DNA of 64,000 bases, from positions 192,640 to 256,639 of the forward strand of contig NW_022985558.1 in assembly GCF_010093815.1 (NCBI RefSeq). Direction: 5' to 3'. Under the pieces are notes generated by a model that did not search any database, was not told the origin of the DNA, and saw nothing but the letters and a program-made list of their open reading frames with translations. The DNA is from Pseudovirgaria hyperparasitica (taxonomy: Eukaryota > Ascomycota > Dothideomycetes > Acrospermales > Acrospermaceae). The position numbers were made by a program, and so were the translations under genes. Below are positions 53,139-64,000 of this stretch, piece after piece; the first letter of the stretch is position 1, and each line of letters opens with the position of its first letter.

Positions 53139-54968
53139 ATGGACAAGTCCGAGACTGAGGCCGCAGAGTAAGTGACAACTCTCCACCATCTAGGTGTCCG
53201 CTCGCCCTCATATACACGCCTCTGACGGCCTTTTGTAGCGTACCGGTCACGGAGGAGCCCGTCGCGCCATGGATCTCTTCGCCCATGTTGAGATGGAATG
53301 GCGAGACTGAAGCATTCTCGCCGCGACACGAAGCCTCCACCATCGAGCTCTTCTTCGATCTCTTCTTCGTCGCCAATCTCGCCACTTTCACCGACTACCA
53401 TGCCATCACGAACTGGGACAACTTTGGCTCGTATATTGCCTTCTTCGCCATCCTCTGGGTCTCATGGTTCCAAATCACCACGTTCGACGTCAGATTCGCC
53501 GCCGACTCGGTCTGGGAGCGAGGCTGCAAAGTCGTGCATTGTCTCTACTTCATCTCCATTATGTTGGTCGGATACAAGGCCGAGCCATCGTTCGTAGATC
53601 CGAAAATTCCAGATTGGGTGCATCAAACGCTGTGTTTCGCCATGTTGATAAATCGCGCCTGGCTGGGCATACAATATCTAGTCACCACCATATACAGCAC
53701 CAGACCCGGCCATCACCCAAAGGACGTTGTTCTGCCGCTTGCGATTCAGTCAGGTCTATTCTTCCTCACGGGCGGAGTCTACGGTGCGCTCGCCGGGACT
53801 TTCCATGACAGGAAAGGCGACATTGCCGGTTTCTACTCCGCCATCTACCTGACCCTGACGATAGAGTTGATGGCCACTCTGGGAATCAGCATGCGATGGC
53901 GCAAACTGTCCTTCCGTGCAACACATCTCAACGAGCGACTCGGCTTGCTCGGCATCATCATCATCGGCGAGGGTGTGATCGGTCTGACAAAAACAATCAT
54001 CAACACCATGGGCAGGACAGGTCCCGACTATCTCTACTACGCGCTGATATTCTGCAACGTCTTGATCCTCGTAAGTATCTCGCGTCATTTCTACCATCCT
54101 CACTGCTGACCACGCTCAACAGCTCTTCATGTGGCAACTCTACTACGACAACCTCCCACGCTACCGCTTCGGCACCATCAAACAACAGCTCTGGGCCGCC
54201 CTCCACTTCCCCATGCACCTCGCCATCCTCGGCGTCGCCGAAGGCACCCGCCAGATCATCCTCGCCTACTTCGCCGTCGAGCACGAAGACCTCGTCCTCG
54301 GCGACGTAACCAACGCCTGCAACACCGAACACCTCGACGGCACCGCCCTCTCCGAACGTCTCAGCAAGACAATCAAAAGCCTCAAGCTCGACTCCTCCTG
54401 CCCCGGCCGCGAGAGCCTGCCCTTCATCTACGACCAGATCGCCCTCCTCGGCAACTCCACCGGCGTATGCAGCGCCGCAAACATAACCAACCCGGACAAC
54501 GTCGCGCCCGGGCTCGGCGGCGTGCCACGCGCCTTCGTAGACTACATCTCGCGCGCCACCGGCGGCGTCGTGCAGTCGCTCAACATCGAATACATCCCCG
54601 AGGCCGAGGCGTCCGGTCTGGCACAGAGCATGTCCGCGCGCAAGGTCGTCTACAACTACTACTGGGGCGCCATCCTGCTTCTGCTCGCCTGTCTAACCGC
54701 GTCGGCGCTGCTTGCCAAGGAGGGCCACCGGCTCGCGAGGATGCGCACGGTCAGTGTGGTCGTGCGGAGCGGCGTCGTGATGACCGTGGCCATGCTGCTG
54801 ATGCTGGGCAATCTGTGGAAGGAGTTCCTGCGCCAGTTCAATGGCAGTCCGTGGGTGCTGCCGACGGTCGTGTTCATGTTCTGGGTTGTGGCGCTGGGCG
54901 ATCGGTATAGCAAGGGCCGGTTGCAGAAGAAGCGTGAGGAACAGGCTGCTGGGGCGGCTTCGTCGTAG
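53139..54968 (+). CDS. Low temperature requirement A (LtrA) family membrane protein
   Basis: Three exons: 53139-53167, 53239-54070 and 54123-54968, introns of 71 and 52 bases; 568 residues. Exon 1 gives MDKSETEAAD, spliced in frame to VPVTEEPVAPW. The LtrA signature follows: EASTIELFFDLFFVANLATF, then WDNFGSYIAFFAILWVSWFQ and FDVRFAADSVWER. About nine membrane helices are visible in total. HLNERLGLLGIIIIGEGVIG is the second conserved block of the family. The long loop after residue 320 (about 150 residues) has several cysteines. It precedes three C-terminal helices, including YYWGAILLLLACLTASALLA. In Listeria LtrA is needed for growth in the cold; fungal members have no known function. The exon-1 start is preferred over the Met at 53285 because it has clean splice sites and adds a normal N terminus. 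Confidence 0.88.
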
Positions 54969-56947
54969 ACTGTACTGTGACTTTGACTTTACTTTGTCTT
55001 GGCATTGGGGGGTGTGAAAATTTGATTGAAAAATATGTAATTAGCATTGCGCACTGCAGTATACACATACACACACGAATAGACACAAACCAAATTTTCT
55101 TTCCTCTCATCAGTAATTACAACCCACAACCTTTCAAACCCAATTTCAAGACCCATAATACCACAGATTCACATTCTTGGCATTCCGCCCCGTGCACTCC
55201 CTACCTAAACCCTCCATCCAACCCACGACTCGCGTGCATGCATACAGCGCAATTTAAACCCCCTATCCTACCCTATCCTATCCCATCCCATCTAATAACA
55301 CGCATCCCCACCCCACATCCCACATCCCATGTGTCCATGCACCGGGCATGGAACATTCCAAACTTCGGCACTAGTTATTAGAAGACCGGGGACCGGGACC
55401 GGGGACGGGCTAGTCATGGAACATAAGCTTAAGTATAAACTCTGCTGGTGTTTTCTAAATATAGATTTGTGATTCGGGATGGATAGGGGGAGGGGTTTGT
55501 GGAATGGGAATTATGGTATTTTGGGTGGTTTTTTTTCCCGGTCTGAGTTGACTCTTCTCATGCTATTCAAGTTGTTCGAGAGTATGGTTTGTGGTGGTCT
55601 TGATTTGGCTTGACTTTACGGTTCATGCCTCGTTCTGTTGCGAGTGAGTGTGGAGGTGTATTGTGGAGGTGTGTGGATACTGGCGAATGTGAACGTGCAG
55701 TCTGAGACTGACGTTTAAGTCTTTTTGTGTCCGTTGCGGGTAGGTGATGTTGGGATTCTGGGCATGGGATATGGCTGTGGGTGTGAGCGCACTGGCGTGC
55801 TTTAGTGCTGTAGGTTGTTGCCGGGTCTAGGAACCTGGTGGACGCGTATATATGTGCGTATTGTGAGGATGATGATGATGTTCATGACAATGCTAGCGAC
55901 AATACCGATCGACATAAACCAACAAACGAACAAACGACCGCACCAAAACACAAATTAGCACAACCTCAAACTAAAACTCACCGTCCATCGTCATCCCGTG
56001 CGTACTTTGACACCCAATGTCGACTACTACCAGTCGCTAGATGGTAGTCAGACAGCATCATTGCTGACAGTCGAAACGCGGTGTTTGCTAGTCTCTTGTA
56101 CTTTTGTTCATGGTAGAAATTGTTGGACTCGAGGTTCGGTTCGGGACTAGGATTGGTGTGGTGGTGTTGATGAGATTCATTACAGTGTGGTCGGCTGGTG
56201 ATGCTGCTATGAGACTGAGGGCTACTATGTTAATGTGTGGATGAGGCGAGTGGTGGACTAGACTGTTGCGAAGGGACGGATGGACGTAATCTTGGGTCTG
56301 TGGGGAAAAAGGAGGGAGGGAGCGAAGGAGATAGGGAATATATCTATATGTGTCTTGTCAGGATGATGTTTAGCTTTTTTTGTCATGGTCTTTGTGCATT
56401 GTTGAGCTTAATGGCTATGAATCCGGGCATTCGAATTCGAGTGCTTGCAAGATGTCATTGCTATCATGACGATGTATGTCTCTGCGCGATGATGTGGTCA
56501 TAGAGGGGTGTCAGTGTAAACTTGCCATGCGCAAATGGGTAGACTGTGACTGCGAAAGCGTGCCTGTAACTTTGGTCTCGTGGCCGTACTTTCTACGGCC
56601 TTGCCATGGAGATATGAGGTTGGATGGGCTGTGGCGGTGGCAGTGATATTTTATTATCATGGTATCTACAGCACTCATTGGTTTCGAATTGACGGTGATA
56701 GTCTATTATGAGACGAAGATGTACATGACCAAATTCCGCTTGCCTGGGTTTCCAGAAGCTTCATCGTGTTTTCTTCATCGCTTCCTAGCCATGCTACAGC
56801 GCCAGGCAACTTCGAGCTCTTATGAGATTCCAGTTTGCACCGGCCGCAAGCTCAAGGAGTGTCGCGCTTCAAGCATGTGTAGATACTGAAGTGGCACCGC
56901 TTCATACTTCTCTCTGCCGATGAACCTCCAGTACCTCTGCTGCCTCA
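54969..56947. other. Gene-poor DNA
   Basis: 3' flank of LtrA and beyond. Short repeats of CCTATCC and CATCCCA types near 55265-55330. No frame is convincing on either strand. Confidence 0.5.
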
Positions 56948-57060
56948 TCTTGTCTTCCTTCTCTGTCTTGTCTTCCCTCTCTGTCTTGTCTTCCCTCTCT
57001 GTCTTGTCTTCCCTCTCTGTCTTGTCTTCCCTCTCTGTCTTGTCTTCCCTCTCTGTCTTG
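56948..57060 (+). repeat. 18-base minisatellite, about six copies
   Basis: Tandem units of TCTTGTCTTCCCTCTCTG, nearly identical, with the first copy one base different and the last fading into TCTTGGCTCTCCC. The unit is a multiple of three, so both strands stay open and give false frames (SVLSSL on one strand, EDKTER on the other). Confidence 0.92.
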
Positions 57061-59930
57061 GCTCTCCCAACTCCTCTTTTCATCCCTCTCTTTCTTGTGT
57101 CTGTGCTGATACGACGGCAACTTCCAGTATCAATGGTCAGCAGTCAAGTTCTCTGAACGCAGACTGCTCTGCAACGACACTGCGCCATTTGAGGGCAAGC
57201 ATTTCCAGACATACCTAACAGTTGTACTCCGTCAGCCTCTCTATGTCTCTTTCTAGCACTACTAGCTATTACTTTTAGATCCTTCTGGTAACTGTCCAGG
57301 TCAAGCCCAGAGACGCCAGATATGCTAGACTCTCCATGGTGCCTTGCTCCGCCGAATGTGCCTAGACATTGTATCGCTCCTATGCGTATTTCTCGCATGG
57401 CAGGACTGGCAAGTATATGACTACTCCGCACTCTAATCTTTTGCTGTGGGTGCCAGAGATGTTCTCTTTCTAGCATAGTAGCCACCTTCATATTTTGCTC
57501 GCCTCGTCAATGTAACCCTGTGATGAGGTATCGCTTATAAGTTATGTGTCTCGTCGTTCGCTTGTAGCAGATATTATCGCGACTAACGATGAACTCTTGC
57601 GAAGTGTCAATCGTTTTATCTCTAATAATCGTACAATCTCTTACTGTCGCCCCTTTGGAGCCTTGCTTTCCGTTTCTTCTTATGCACCTGTGTCCGTTAT
57701 CTCAAGCTGTATACGAGGTTCTACATAAGATGTTAGCAAAGCCGTAGAGCTATCGGAACTGAGTGCTTTGATATACTGTGTAGCTGCTCTGTCTCTTGTC
57801 TGCTCGTGGTGTTATGAGTCTGGTATGCCCACGTTCTGCCGCACTGTAGTCTGTTGTATGGTATTTTGCTGGCCTACCTAGTCGTTATGTTGTAGCGACT
57901 TTCCTATCGTCGCCTGGCGTTTGCGATGCGCTGTTATCGCAGATAGAAGTGTGACGTACATTGTGGTATCACTGTAGAAAGTATCTCCACGACACGGAAG
58001 CCTGGAGGTAAATGGAAAGACGGGACGTGCAAAGAACAATCAGGTTCGCCATCTGGCACTCACGTCAGCTGTCATCTCTTTCAATTCGTTGCTGCCGGCG
58101 ATATATTACCTGTACTGTTTCTTTTGTGTGTTGTCGTGTCTATTATCTCTCTCTCGGATTCGTGCCGCTGCTGTAGTGATAATTAGTAGCGCCAAAGTCG
58201 ACACTATATAGTATTGCTCATTACGACAGGTTGCGTATGCGATACACACAGGTGTGGGAGGAAGAGTGAGGACTTGGCGACATTCGTCTATGCAATGTGT
58301 AAGAGATCGCTTGACGGTAAAGGTTGTGAGTTGGCTAGTTTGATGTTTGGTACTATATCGAGGCTCTCAAGCTCACACGAAGCGGGCAATAATCAACTCG
58401 TCCGAGAGCGGTAGCGTAAACATCAACATGGGAGACATAGGGTGGGCGAAACAACTCCTATCTCATTCTTGTCCAGCAAGATTCGACGACACAGACCAGC
58501 CTTGATCAAAATCTATGGAACTCCAATTTAGGATTAAGTCGACACTGTTAGAGTACACTACTTATCTATGAGACTTGTACATGCTAATTGATCGCAGGGT
58601 GTCAGATTGTAAAAATGGATTATTCTACTTGTTACATATTTCTCCTCTATGTTAATATCTAGCTACTTGATTGCAAGCTCTCCTACAAAGGTAGATGCAA
58701 TAGTGATGATGCCAATGCTAGAAGGACAGGAGATCATGACTCTCTATACTCCTGCATTGGACATGCCGTTTCTTAGATCTCGCAAGATCTCATGGGGAAA
58801 ATCAGCCTCGGCAGGTCATTGACTACATGGTAACATGGGACAGTGATGATCATGAATACACAGATTGATAGTGCACAAATTTTAATTCCCTACTTTGACT
58901 ATTTCTGCTATCTACGATTCGTTGTGGGAACGCACTAATATAGACCTCTGTATTTGGACAAGAGGCAAGTCTATACGAAAGCCTTCTCCCGAGTATATAC
59001 CACTCGTCGCTAGAGCCTAAGCAAGCAGCTTCATGAGCCTTATTGAAAGACACACCCTTGATCACTTTCAGATGCACTAGCCTGGAATGGCTTGTGCCTA
59101 CAAATGAATGAATGCGTCGCCGATGAGATCCCGTGCGATCTCTAACTGGCGGACCTAGGACTCTGCTATACTCATTGACCAATTACAATCTCGATATGCC
59201 AAGAGCCATATATTTGTCATAGTCCAAGAGTCACTTCCAGTGTCCAGGGACATGTCAACACGATGCGTTGAATATGAACCCTGTTATGCCCTTACTTATG
59301 TTCGACTACCCGTCTATTTCGGCTATAGAAAATCAGGAACAGAGCTTCATGATGAGAAACCCGTCACAGAAAGCACTGGCCTCTTGCCACCTCCATCTCG
59401 CGTGCGTGAGCTGTACACACGAAGTGATTCTACAATGAAACACTGCGCAACTTTCCACTGTGCTGTAATCGCCGAACTCGCATAATATTAGGCCGATTGA
59501 GCTCCTACAATAGCTATTCCCACAAGCGGCTTACCATTACCTAATCTTCCTCATGATTCATCCCTGACTCCGATATACGGATCCTCAATCGTGCTATGTT
59601 AGCCGAAGCTACACGAGATCATGCCCATTGAGACTTCACAATAGCTGTTCTCATGAGCTCATGATAAGACCTATTCGTTGTCATCCCTTACAGCAGTACG
59701 TGGATCACGCCCGTGATCTGGAGACCCACATCACAAGCCAGGATGATTGATATTGGCATCGGCGGATGACCGGCGAACATGTACAAGAGCATGGTGTTCT
59801 ACTTTCCAGATGAGAAGTGAACAGCATAAAGCCCTATCTAGGACGTGTCAAGACACTCGGTTAGATCCAGAGCTTCACGCAGCTCAGTGTTGCTCAGCCC
59901 AAAGCAGCTTAGGAATCGAGGGTTGGAAAA
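57061..59930. other. Gene-poor DNA, no recognisable gene
   Basis: Almost 2.9 kb with only short frames and many stops. A weak imperfect duplication of about 90 bases may exist (around 59490-59580 against 59622-59710, sharing ACAATAGCT and CATCCCT words). Nothing matches a transposon or gene that I know. It may be old decayed sequence. Confidence 0.45.
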
Positions 59931-59940
59931 GTATATAAAG
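59931..59940 (+). promoter_or_regulatory. TATA-box-like element upstream of the pseudo-Zn2Cys6 protein
   Basis: GTATATAAAG followed by a pyrimidine-rich stretch (CCCCTTCCATACTTCTTC) about 190 bases upstream of the ATG at 60126. The same layout of TATA then CT-rich leader is seen upstream of the secreted protein at 3961. Confidence 0.45.
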
Positions 59941-60125
59941 AATAGCCCCTTCCATACTTCTTCTTTCCTACAAGATCTTCAGCTTCTCGAGTATCAATTC
60001 GTCGTCCAGTCTGCTCTTCTTCTACACACAAGCCCTCTCTACTTCAAGTCAAGCTCCCGCACATCATCAGCTGCTCTCCTTTCAAGCACACCTCACCATA
60101 ACACCACCTTCTAACTCTCGCAACC

Positions 60126-60809
60126 ATGAACGAACACGGCGAGGACCCCGCCGACAGGGAGCTCTTCGACCAGAACGTCGCCATGCTTCTCCACGCCATG
60201 AAGGTATCAGACGCCGCTGATGCCGCTTGCGAAGAGCAGTCCGCCGCCGCCAACACCGAAGCAGCAGCGCCAGCTGCTCTTCCCACCACGACACCTGCCC
60301 TGCAACCCGCTTCCGCCACGCTGACAATCAGCACGCCCCTGCCCTCCCTCCCTGTCCGCTCCGCTCCGCCCGCCGCTGCCACCCTCACCACCACCGCACC
60401 CCCTGTCTCTGCCCCTCCGGCCCCTGACCGGGCTCGCCGCGCTGGAAACACCGCAGGAGTCCTCAGGGGTCTCACAGGTGAGCTACGGGGCACAAAGGTG
60501 CTCGGAAAGCTACGCAACGGCAACACGACGCATGTGATTTGCGACCAGGTCCGGACGGACCTCCGGAACGGCCTGCAACAGAGGCGTGACGATTTTTTGG
60601 AAGCACGTGAGGACATGGATTGCTTCGAATGTGCCACAGATGGCGGCCATTGCGATGGGGGCGCTGGCTGGACTGTAGCCTGTGGCAGATGCGCCACACT
60701 GGGACGGATCTGTGGGACCTTCAGTGGGAAGGTCATCACGGTGATGCCGTTGGCGCAGGGAGCTGGCGGTGACGGCTCGTCGCTTGGGTTGAGGTATTGG
60801 AAGAAATGA
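60126..60809 (+). CDS. Hypothetical protein with six cysteines in Zn2Cys6 spacing
   Basis: A 227-residue intronless frame with a TATA box and CT-rich leader upstream. Residues 1-35 are acidic and helical. Residues 36-105 are a disordered Ala/Pro/Thr-rich linker. A short conserved-looking part with Arg-rich segments follows (TGELRGTKVLGKLRNGNTTH). The C terminus holds Cys166, Cys169, Cys176, Cys186, Cys189 and Cys196, spaced C-x2-C-x6-C-x9-C-x2-C-x6-C. That matches the fungal binuclear zinc cluster, but the loops (FE, ATDGGH, GR, ATLGRI) lack the basic RRRK residues that contact DNA. The cluster also sits at the C-terminal end rather than near the N terminus. I do not recognise the family. It may bind zinc in protein contacts rather than DNA. 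Confidence 0.65.
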   Translation: MNEHGEDPADRELFDQNVAMLLHAMKVSDAADAACEEQSAAANTEAAAPAALPTTTPALQPASATLTISTPLPSLPVRSAPPAAATLTTTAPPVSAPPAPDRARRAGNTAGVLRGLTGELRGTKVLGKLRNGNTTHVICDQVRTDLRNGLQQRRDDFLEAREDMDCFECATDGGHCDGGAGWTVACGRCATLGRICGTFSGKVITVMPLAQGAGGDGSSLGLRYWKK

Positions 60810-61207
60810 GGGGAGGGAGGGGGAGATCTGGAATGGTTGGGTGAAGCTTTGGTGGTTTTGTTTGTCTTTTGCGTCTTTGAGAAGGTTGGCGGGGAGAAGT
60901 GTGCTGGAGATCGCGAAGGGAATGGGAGTCGGCGACCGTGACGCGGCGCTGGGAGTTTTTGCTTTTGCTATGTAGTATGACAATGAGAAGTCTGCTGCGT
61001 TGGATATATCGAACATTGATTGCTCCGTGAAAGCCGTGAATAACTGTCTACAGCCATTTTACAGTTCTATGAGTTTATACTGAGTTTAAAAAGGCGTGAT
61101 GAAGCCGCCGTGGGTATATGCAAACCTGATTTCAACCCATGCCCCTTCTATAAAATGACCAGTTGATGGTCGAAGGCCAAACTCCAACACCAAATATTGC
61201 TGGAATA
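60810..61207. other. Convergent 3' flanks
   Basis: Short stretch between the convergent hypothetical gene and the PABA synthase gene. Nothing else is seen. Confidence 0.5.
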
Positions 61208-63649
61208 TCAAATGTCCACCTGCTTCTCTGCCTCAAAAGCCCTCAGCGCGCTCGTGACCTTTGTTTCCATTTCCAGGAACTCGGCTTTGTCATCGCTCTG
61301 GATGGTAATGGCACCACCAGCGCCAATATCCCAGACGTCGCAAGTGTCATGTTCCTTGTCTAAGCCTTTGATCGCGGTACGTATGACGACGGAGAAGTCA
61401 CCGCCTCCGCCAACGTCCATGTAGCCCAGGACACCAGAGTAGATGCCGCGAGGTCGCTTTTCAATGTCTCGTAAGATCTCGCAGCTTCGTTTCTTGGGAG
61501 CACCTGTCATAGATCCTGGGGGTAGAGATGCCTTCAGGACATCAAGACCCTTTGGTGCAGTAGACTTTCCATCTTCGCTTGTTGGTAGCTGGCCTTCAAT
61601 TACTGATACGAGCTGATACACTGTCTCGTACTCCTCGACAACCATGCACTTCGGAACGCGGACGTTTGCAGCTCCAACTACGCCACTCAAGTCATGGCGG
61701 ACTAGGTCCACGATCATGAGATTTTCTGCTCGCTCTTTGCTGCTGTTCAAGATCTTGTGGGCTTCGTCGCGTGTCATGTCTGGACCTTTCTTGACAGTGC
61801 CTTTGATCGGTCGTAGCTGGCAAAGGCCTTTGCGGTCCCATCGGAGAAAGCGTTCGGGGCTGCTGCTAAGGATGACGGTGTCGCCCAAACACACATATGC
61901 ACCGTGAGGAGCTGGATTCTTGAGTCGGAGTCGCTGGTATAGATCCCAAACTGATAGTGCATCTAGTTTGGGTAGGCATATCCTAGTATTGTCTGTCAAA
62001 CATAGCTCATATGACTCGCCTTGCGCGAGTGAAGTCTGGCAGCATTGAACCTTGCTACGGTAGTTCGTCTCCTCGGGCGTCCTGATCTGCGCGAGTCCAA
62101 GACTCAAATCAAGGGGCTTACGACGAGGTTCCAAGCGAGACTCATTATATCGAGGCTGGTGACGTGTATTGACTGACCTTTTGGATCGGATCTTGGCTCT
62201 CATCTCCCGAATCCAGCATTCGTCGTCCGGTAGAAGGCTTTGAACATACACGTCCCCTGCACGATGGTCGATGACTATGCTCCGCTCAATAAAGGCAAAC
62301 TTGATATCTTGTCTCCCGTCATTATAACATGACTCGTGAGGCTTGACATCAATAGTCTCGAGGCCTGCCTCATACGAGATGTAGCCCATGAAGCCACCCC
62401 AGAATGGAACCGACTCGGGAAGTGTTCCTTTCAGTCCAGACGTAAAACAATATCTGTCGTACGAGCGTGGATCACACCTGTCCAGCGTGTCTTGAAGAAT
62501 CGGCCATATTCGGCTGATGGAATCAACCTGGGCGGAAAGTAGTTCGCCTCTCCGCGAAGTGTAACATAGCTCTTTATCTGTTGAACGGTACGTGATTTCT
62601 GGTGCCTGTGTCTGACCAGACGTTGGGATTCCTATAATGCTGAAACGTCCTGTCGCATGACCTTGAGAGTCCAGCATAACGATCCTGCTGCGATCAAGGT
62701 TCAAGTTCTCGCACAGCATTACTGGAGTGATTGATGGCCACGGGACTTTCCGCCACAAAAACGTGCCTGCATTACGAACCAGGTCAAATTTCACATCTGT
62801 AATCATCCCATCGATAGAATCGCTCAGACATATATCTCGAGTTGCACGCATACCATCTACACCAGGGGGTGCAACAGCGCTCAGTCTGTCGATTTTTGCT
62901 GTCATATCAGGGTCAGCTATGGTAACCGACCGTTGCCTTGAAATTGACCACGCTTGAGCACGACTCCACCAGTTCTGTATCATGTCCATTCCTTCTTTGG
63001 ACGTGCAGATGGATTCAGGATGGAATTGTACGCCCCAGAATGGCTTGTATAGATGCCTCGCAGCCATCAGTATAGGACCGTTGAGCTCATCCGATGAGTC
63101 CCATGCCAGAGGGAGCATCAGTGGACACTGAGGTGTTGAGTCCCATGTGGTAGTGCCCTCCCCAAGCACTGCATATAGCGAATGGTACTGTGTCGCATGC
63201 AGATTTCGAATGCCTTGAAAAATGTCCATGTCAATGTGCTGAATTTTGCTTACAGTTCCATGTCGAGCCCGCTGCAGTCTCTCGATCCTTGCACCATGAC
63301 TGAGGCATAGACTCTGGAACCCCAAGCATACACCAAAGATGGGCAGTATGTCAGCCTCCTGTAGCTGCCACAGCTGGTTGATAAGTCCGACATCCTTTGG
63401 TTTGGCTGGATGGCCAGGCCCCGGTCCAATGACAACGGCATCGAACGCTCTCAAGATGTCAAGTAGGCATCGGGACACCTCAACATCATTGATGCGGGCA
63501 ACTGAAACAACGGCATTGATCGACTGCTCAAGAAGTCCGACAATGTTGTTGGAGAAAGAATCAAAGGCGTCGATGTAGAGGATACGAGGCCGAGGCAAGC
63601 CACTGTGGCTGCCACCGAGGGGCGGAAAAGGCCCTAGGGCGATCGGCAT
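61208..63649 (-). CDS. pabaA: Aminodeoxychorismate (PABA) synthase, fused glutaminase and synthase
   Basis: An 813-residue intronless frame. The N-terminal class I glutamine amidotransferase (about 20-230) has IDAFDSFSNNIVGLLEQ, the GPGPGHPAKP oxyanion loop, the nucleophile Cys108 in IFGVCLGFQSL, and the His210 and Glu212 pair in FHPES. The C-terminal chorismate-binding part (about 275-805) has GYISYEAGLETIDV, PERFLRWD, PIKGTVKKGPDM with Lys616, ERAENLMIVDLVRHDLSGV, GSMTGAPKKRSCEIL and the last metal-binding stretch GAGGAITIQSD. PIKGT rather than PIAGT is the mark that separates aminodeoxychorismate synthase from anthranilate synthase. It makes 4-amino-4-deoxychorismate from chorismate and glutamine for folate synthesis in the cytosol. 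Both active sites are intact, so a single bifunctional enzyme is expected, as in yeast ABZ1. Confidence 0.95.
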   Translation of the reverse strand: MPIALGPFPPLGGSHSGLPRPRILYIDAFDSFSNNIVGLLEQSINAVVSVARINDVEVSRCLLDILRAFDAVVIGPGPGHPAKPKDVGLINQLWQLQEADILPIFGVCLGFQSLCLSHGARIERLQRARHGTVSKIQHIDMDIFQGIRNLHATQYHSLYAVLGEGTTTWDSTPQCPLMLPLAWDSSDELNGPILMAARHLYKPFWGVQFHPESICTSKEGMDMIQNWWSRAQAWSISRQRSVTIADPDMTAKIDRLSAVAPPGVDGMRATRDICLSDSIDGMITDVKFDLVRNAGTFLWRKVPWPSITPVMLCENLNLDRSRIVMLDSQGHATGRFSIIGIPTSGQTQAPEITYRSTDKELCYTSRRGELLSAQVDSISRIWPILQDTLDRCDPRSYDRYCFTSGLKGTLPESVPFWGGFMGYISYEAGLETIDVKPHESCYNDGRQDIKFAFIERSIVIDHRAGDVYVQSLLPDDECWIREMRAKIRSKRSVNTRHQPRYNESRLEPRRKPLDLSLGLAQIRTPEETNYRSKVQCCQTSLAQGESYELCLTDNTRICLPKLDALSVWDLYQRLRLKNPAPHGAYVCLGDTVILSSSPERFLRWDRKGLCQLRPIKGTVKKGPDMTRDEAHKILNSSKERAENLMIVDLVRHDLSGVVGAANVRVPKCMVVEEYETVYQLVSVIEGQLPTSEDGKSTAPKGLDVLKASLPPGSMTGAPKKRSCEILRDIEKRPRGIYSGVLGYMDVGGGGDFSVVIRTAIKGLDKEHDTCDVWDIGAGGAITIQSDDKAEFLEMETKVTSALRAFEAEKQVDI

Positions 63650-64000
63650 TTCCTCATTCAGCCGGAAACGACGTTGAGCGCTTCAGTATGGTTACCAGGA
63701 AGACATGCTGCGTGTTGATGAAGGCTTGGATATTTTGCTACGCCTCCAAAGCAGGATGGGAGCGAAGATTTCTGCTGGGGAGATGGTTTTTTTGGACCTG
63801 GCACGCTAACGTTGATTCCCGGACCGGTCTCTGGCTCTCGCCGCTCGGAAAGCCAAGTCGGTATGAACAAGGATATCAATCGGTGCCCGACATCCGGATA
63901 TCATCATAAACGCGTCGAATTAGCCAGACTGGGGTGTTGTGAAGTAATTGAAATGACTCTGTATTCAGATATGCAACTAGCTCGTATATTGCTACTCTGA
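63650..64000. other. pabaA promoter and window edge
   Basis: 351 bases upstream of the PABA synthase start. A CCGGACCGG word lies at about 63820-63828. Small frames here have no family match. Confidence 0.45.

Noticed and set aside
54131-54910. Arg/His-rich frame over LtrA exon 3
   Set aside because: Frame-shifted shadow of a GC-rich coding exon. The LtrA frame has the membrane helices and splice sites.
56820-57156. Frames over the 18-base minisatellite, and a CRISPR-like reading of it
   Set aside because: The repeats are directly joined without spacers, and the frames exist only because the unit length is a multiple of three.
59490-59710. Weak tandem duplication of about 90 bases
   Set aside because: Only scattered words match, so I cannot separate it from chance without an alignment.
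1-64000. Secondary-metabolite cluster, transposons or virus-derived elements
   Set aside because: No backbone enzyme, no transposase, reverse transcriptase or capsid-like frame, and no long terminal repeats were recognised.

Overview
The window is nuclear DNA of a filamentous ascomycete (Pezizomycotina). The evidence is short GT-AG introns (48 to 127 bases), single-gene transcription units on both strands, and recognisable fungal proteins: SPT20, PEX22, PBS2, ATP12, LEU2, a fused aminodeoxychorismate synthase, a Zn2Cys6 regulator and a hybrid histidine kinase. Gene style and microsatellite-rich intergenic DNA fit Dothideomycetes, but that placement is a guess. I rebuilt spliced models by eye from splice sites, phase and family alignment from memory; no search was run. 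I recognise no transposon, virus-like element, CRISPR array or tRNA.

Layout. 1-6.3 kb: the 3' end of a coiled-coil tail-anchored protein, an Old Yellow Enzyme-like flavin oxidoreductase, a tiny secreted six-cysteine protein and a DUF2235 hydrolase-like protein. 7.8-10.4 kb: two convergent redox genes, a flavodoxin-fold reductase with a zinc-ribbon tail and a Rieske/ferritin-like (DUF455) fusion. 10.8-11.1 kb: remains of an SRPK-type kinase. 11.8-28 kb: SPT20 (polyglutamine-rich), PEX22, an SRA-YDG protein, a choline/ethanolamine kinase and an auxin-efflux-carrier-family transporter; the last four are all on the minus strand. 28-40 kb: the MAP kinase kinase PBS2, a secreted PAN/apple-like glycoprotein, ATP12 and a Zn2Cys6 transcription factor. 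40.5-41.4 kb is an assembly gap flanked by a 12-base minisatellite. 41.4-54.9 kb: a GAF hybrid histidine kinase, a membrane-anchored 2EXR-like protein, LEU2 (seven exons, two of them microexons), a mitochondrial class III aminotransferase and an LtrA-type membrane protein. 55-60 kb is gene-poor. The window ends with a short protein whose cysteines copy Zn2Cys6 spacing and an intronless PABA synthase.

How the genes relate. Most are unrelated housekeeping or regulatory genes and I see no biosynthetic cluster. Two links deserve attention. The convergent flavodoxin-like and Rieske-DUF455 genes, with stops 129 bases apart, could be an electron donor and an oxygen-activating diiron partner. PBS2 and the hybrid histidine kinase both belong to stress-signalling families, though their proximity may be chance. 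The most unusual single proteins are the SRA-YDG protein (a possible modified-DNA reader), the Rieske-ferritin fusion, the secreted protein with mirror-symmetric cysteine spacing and the acidic pseudo-Zn2Cys6 protein.
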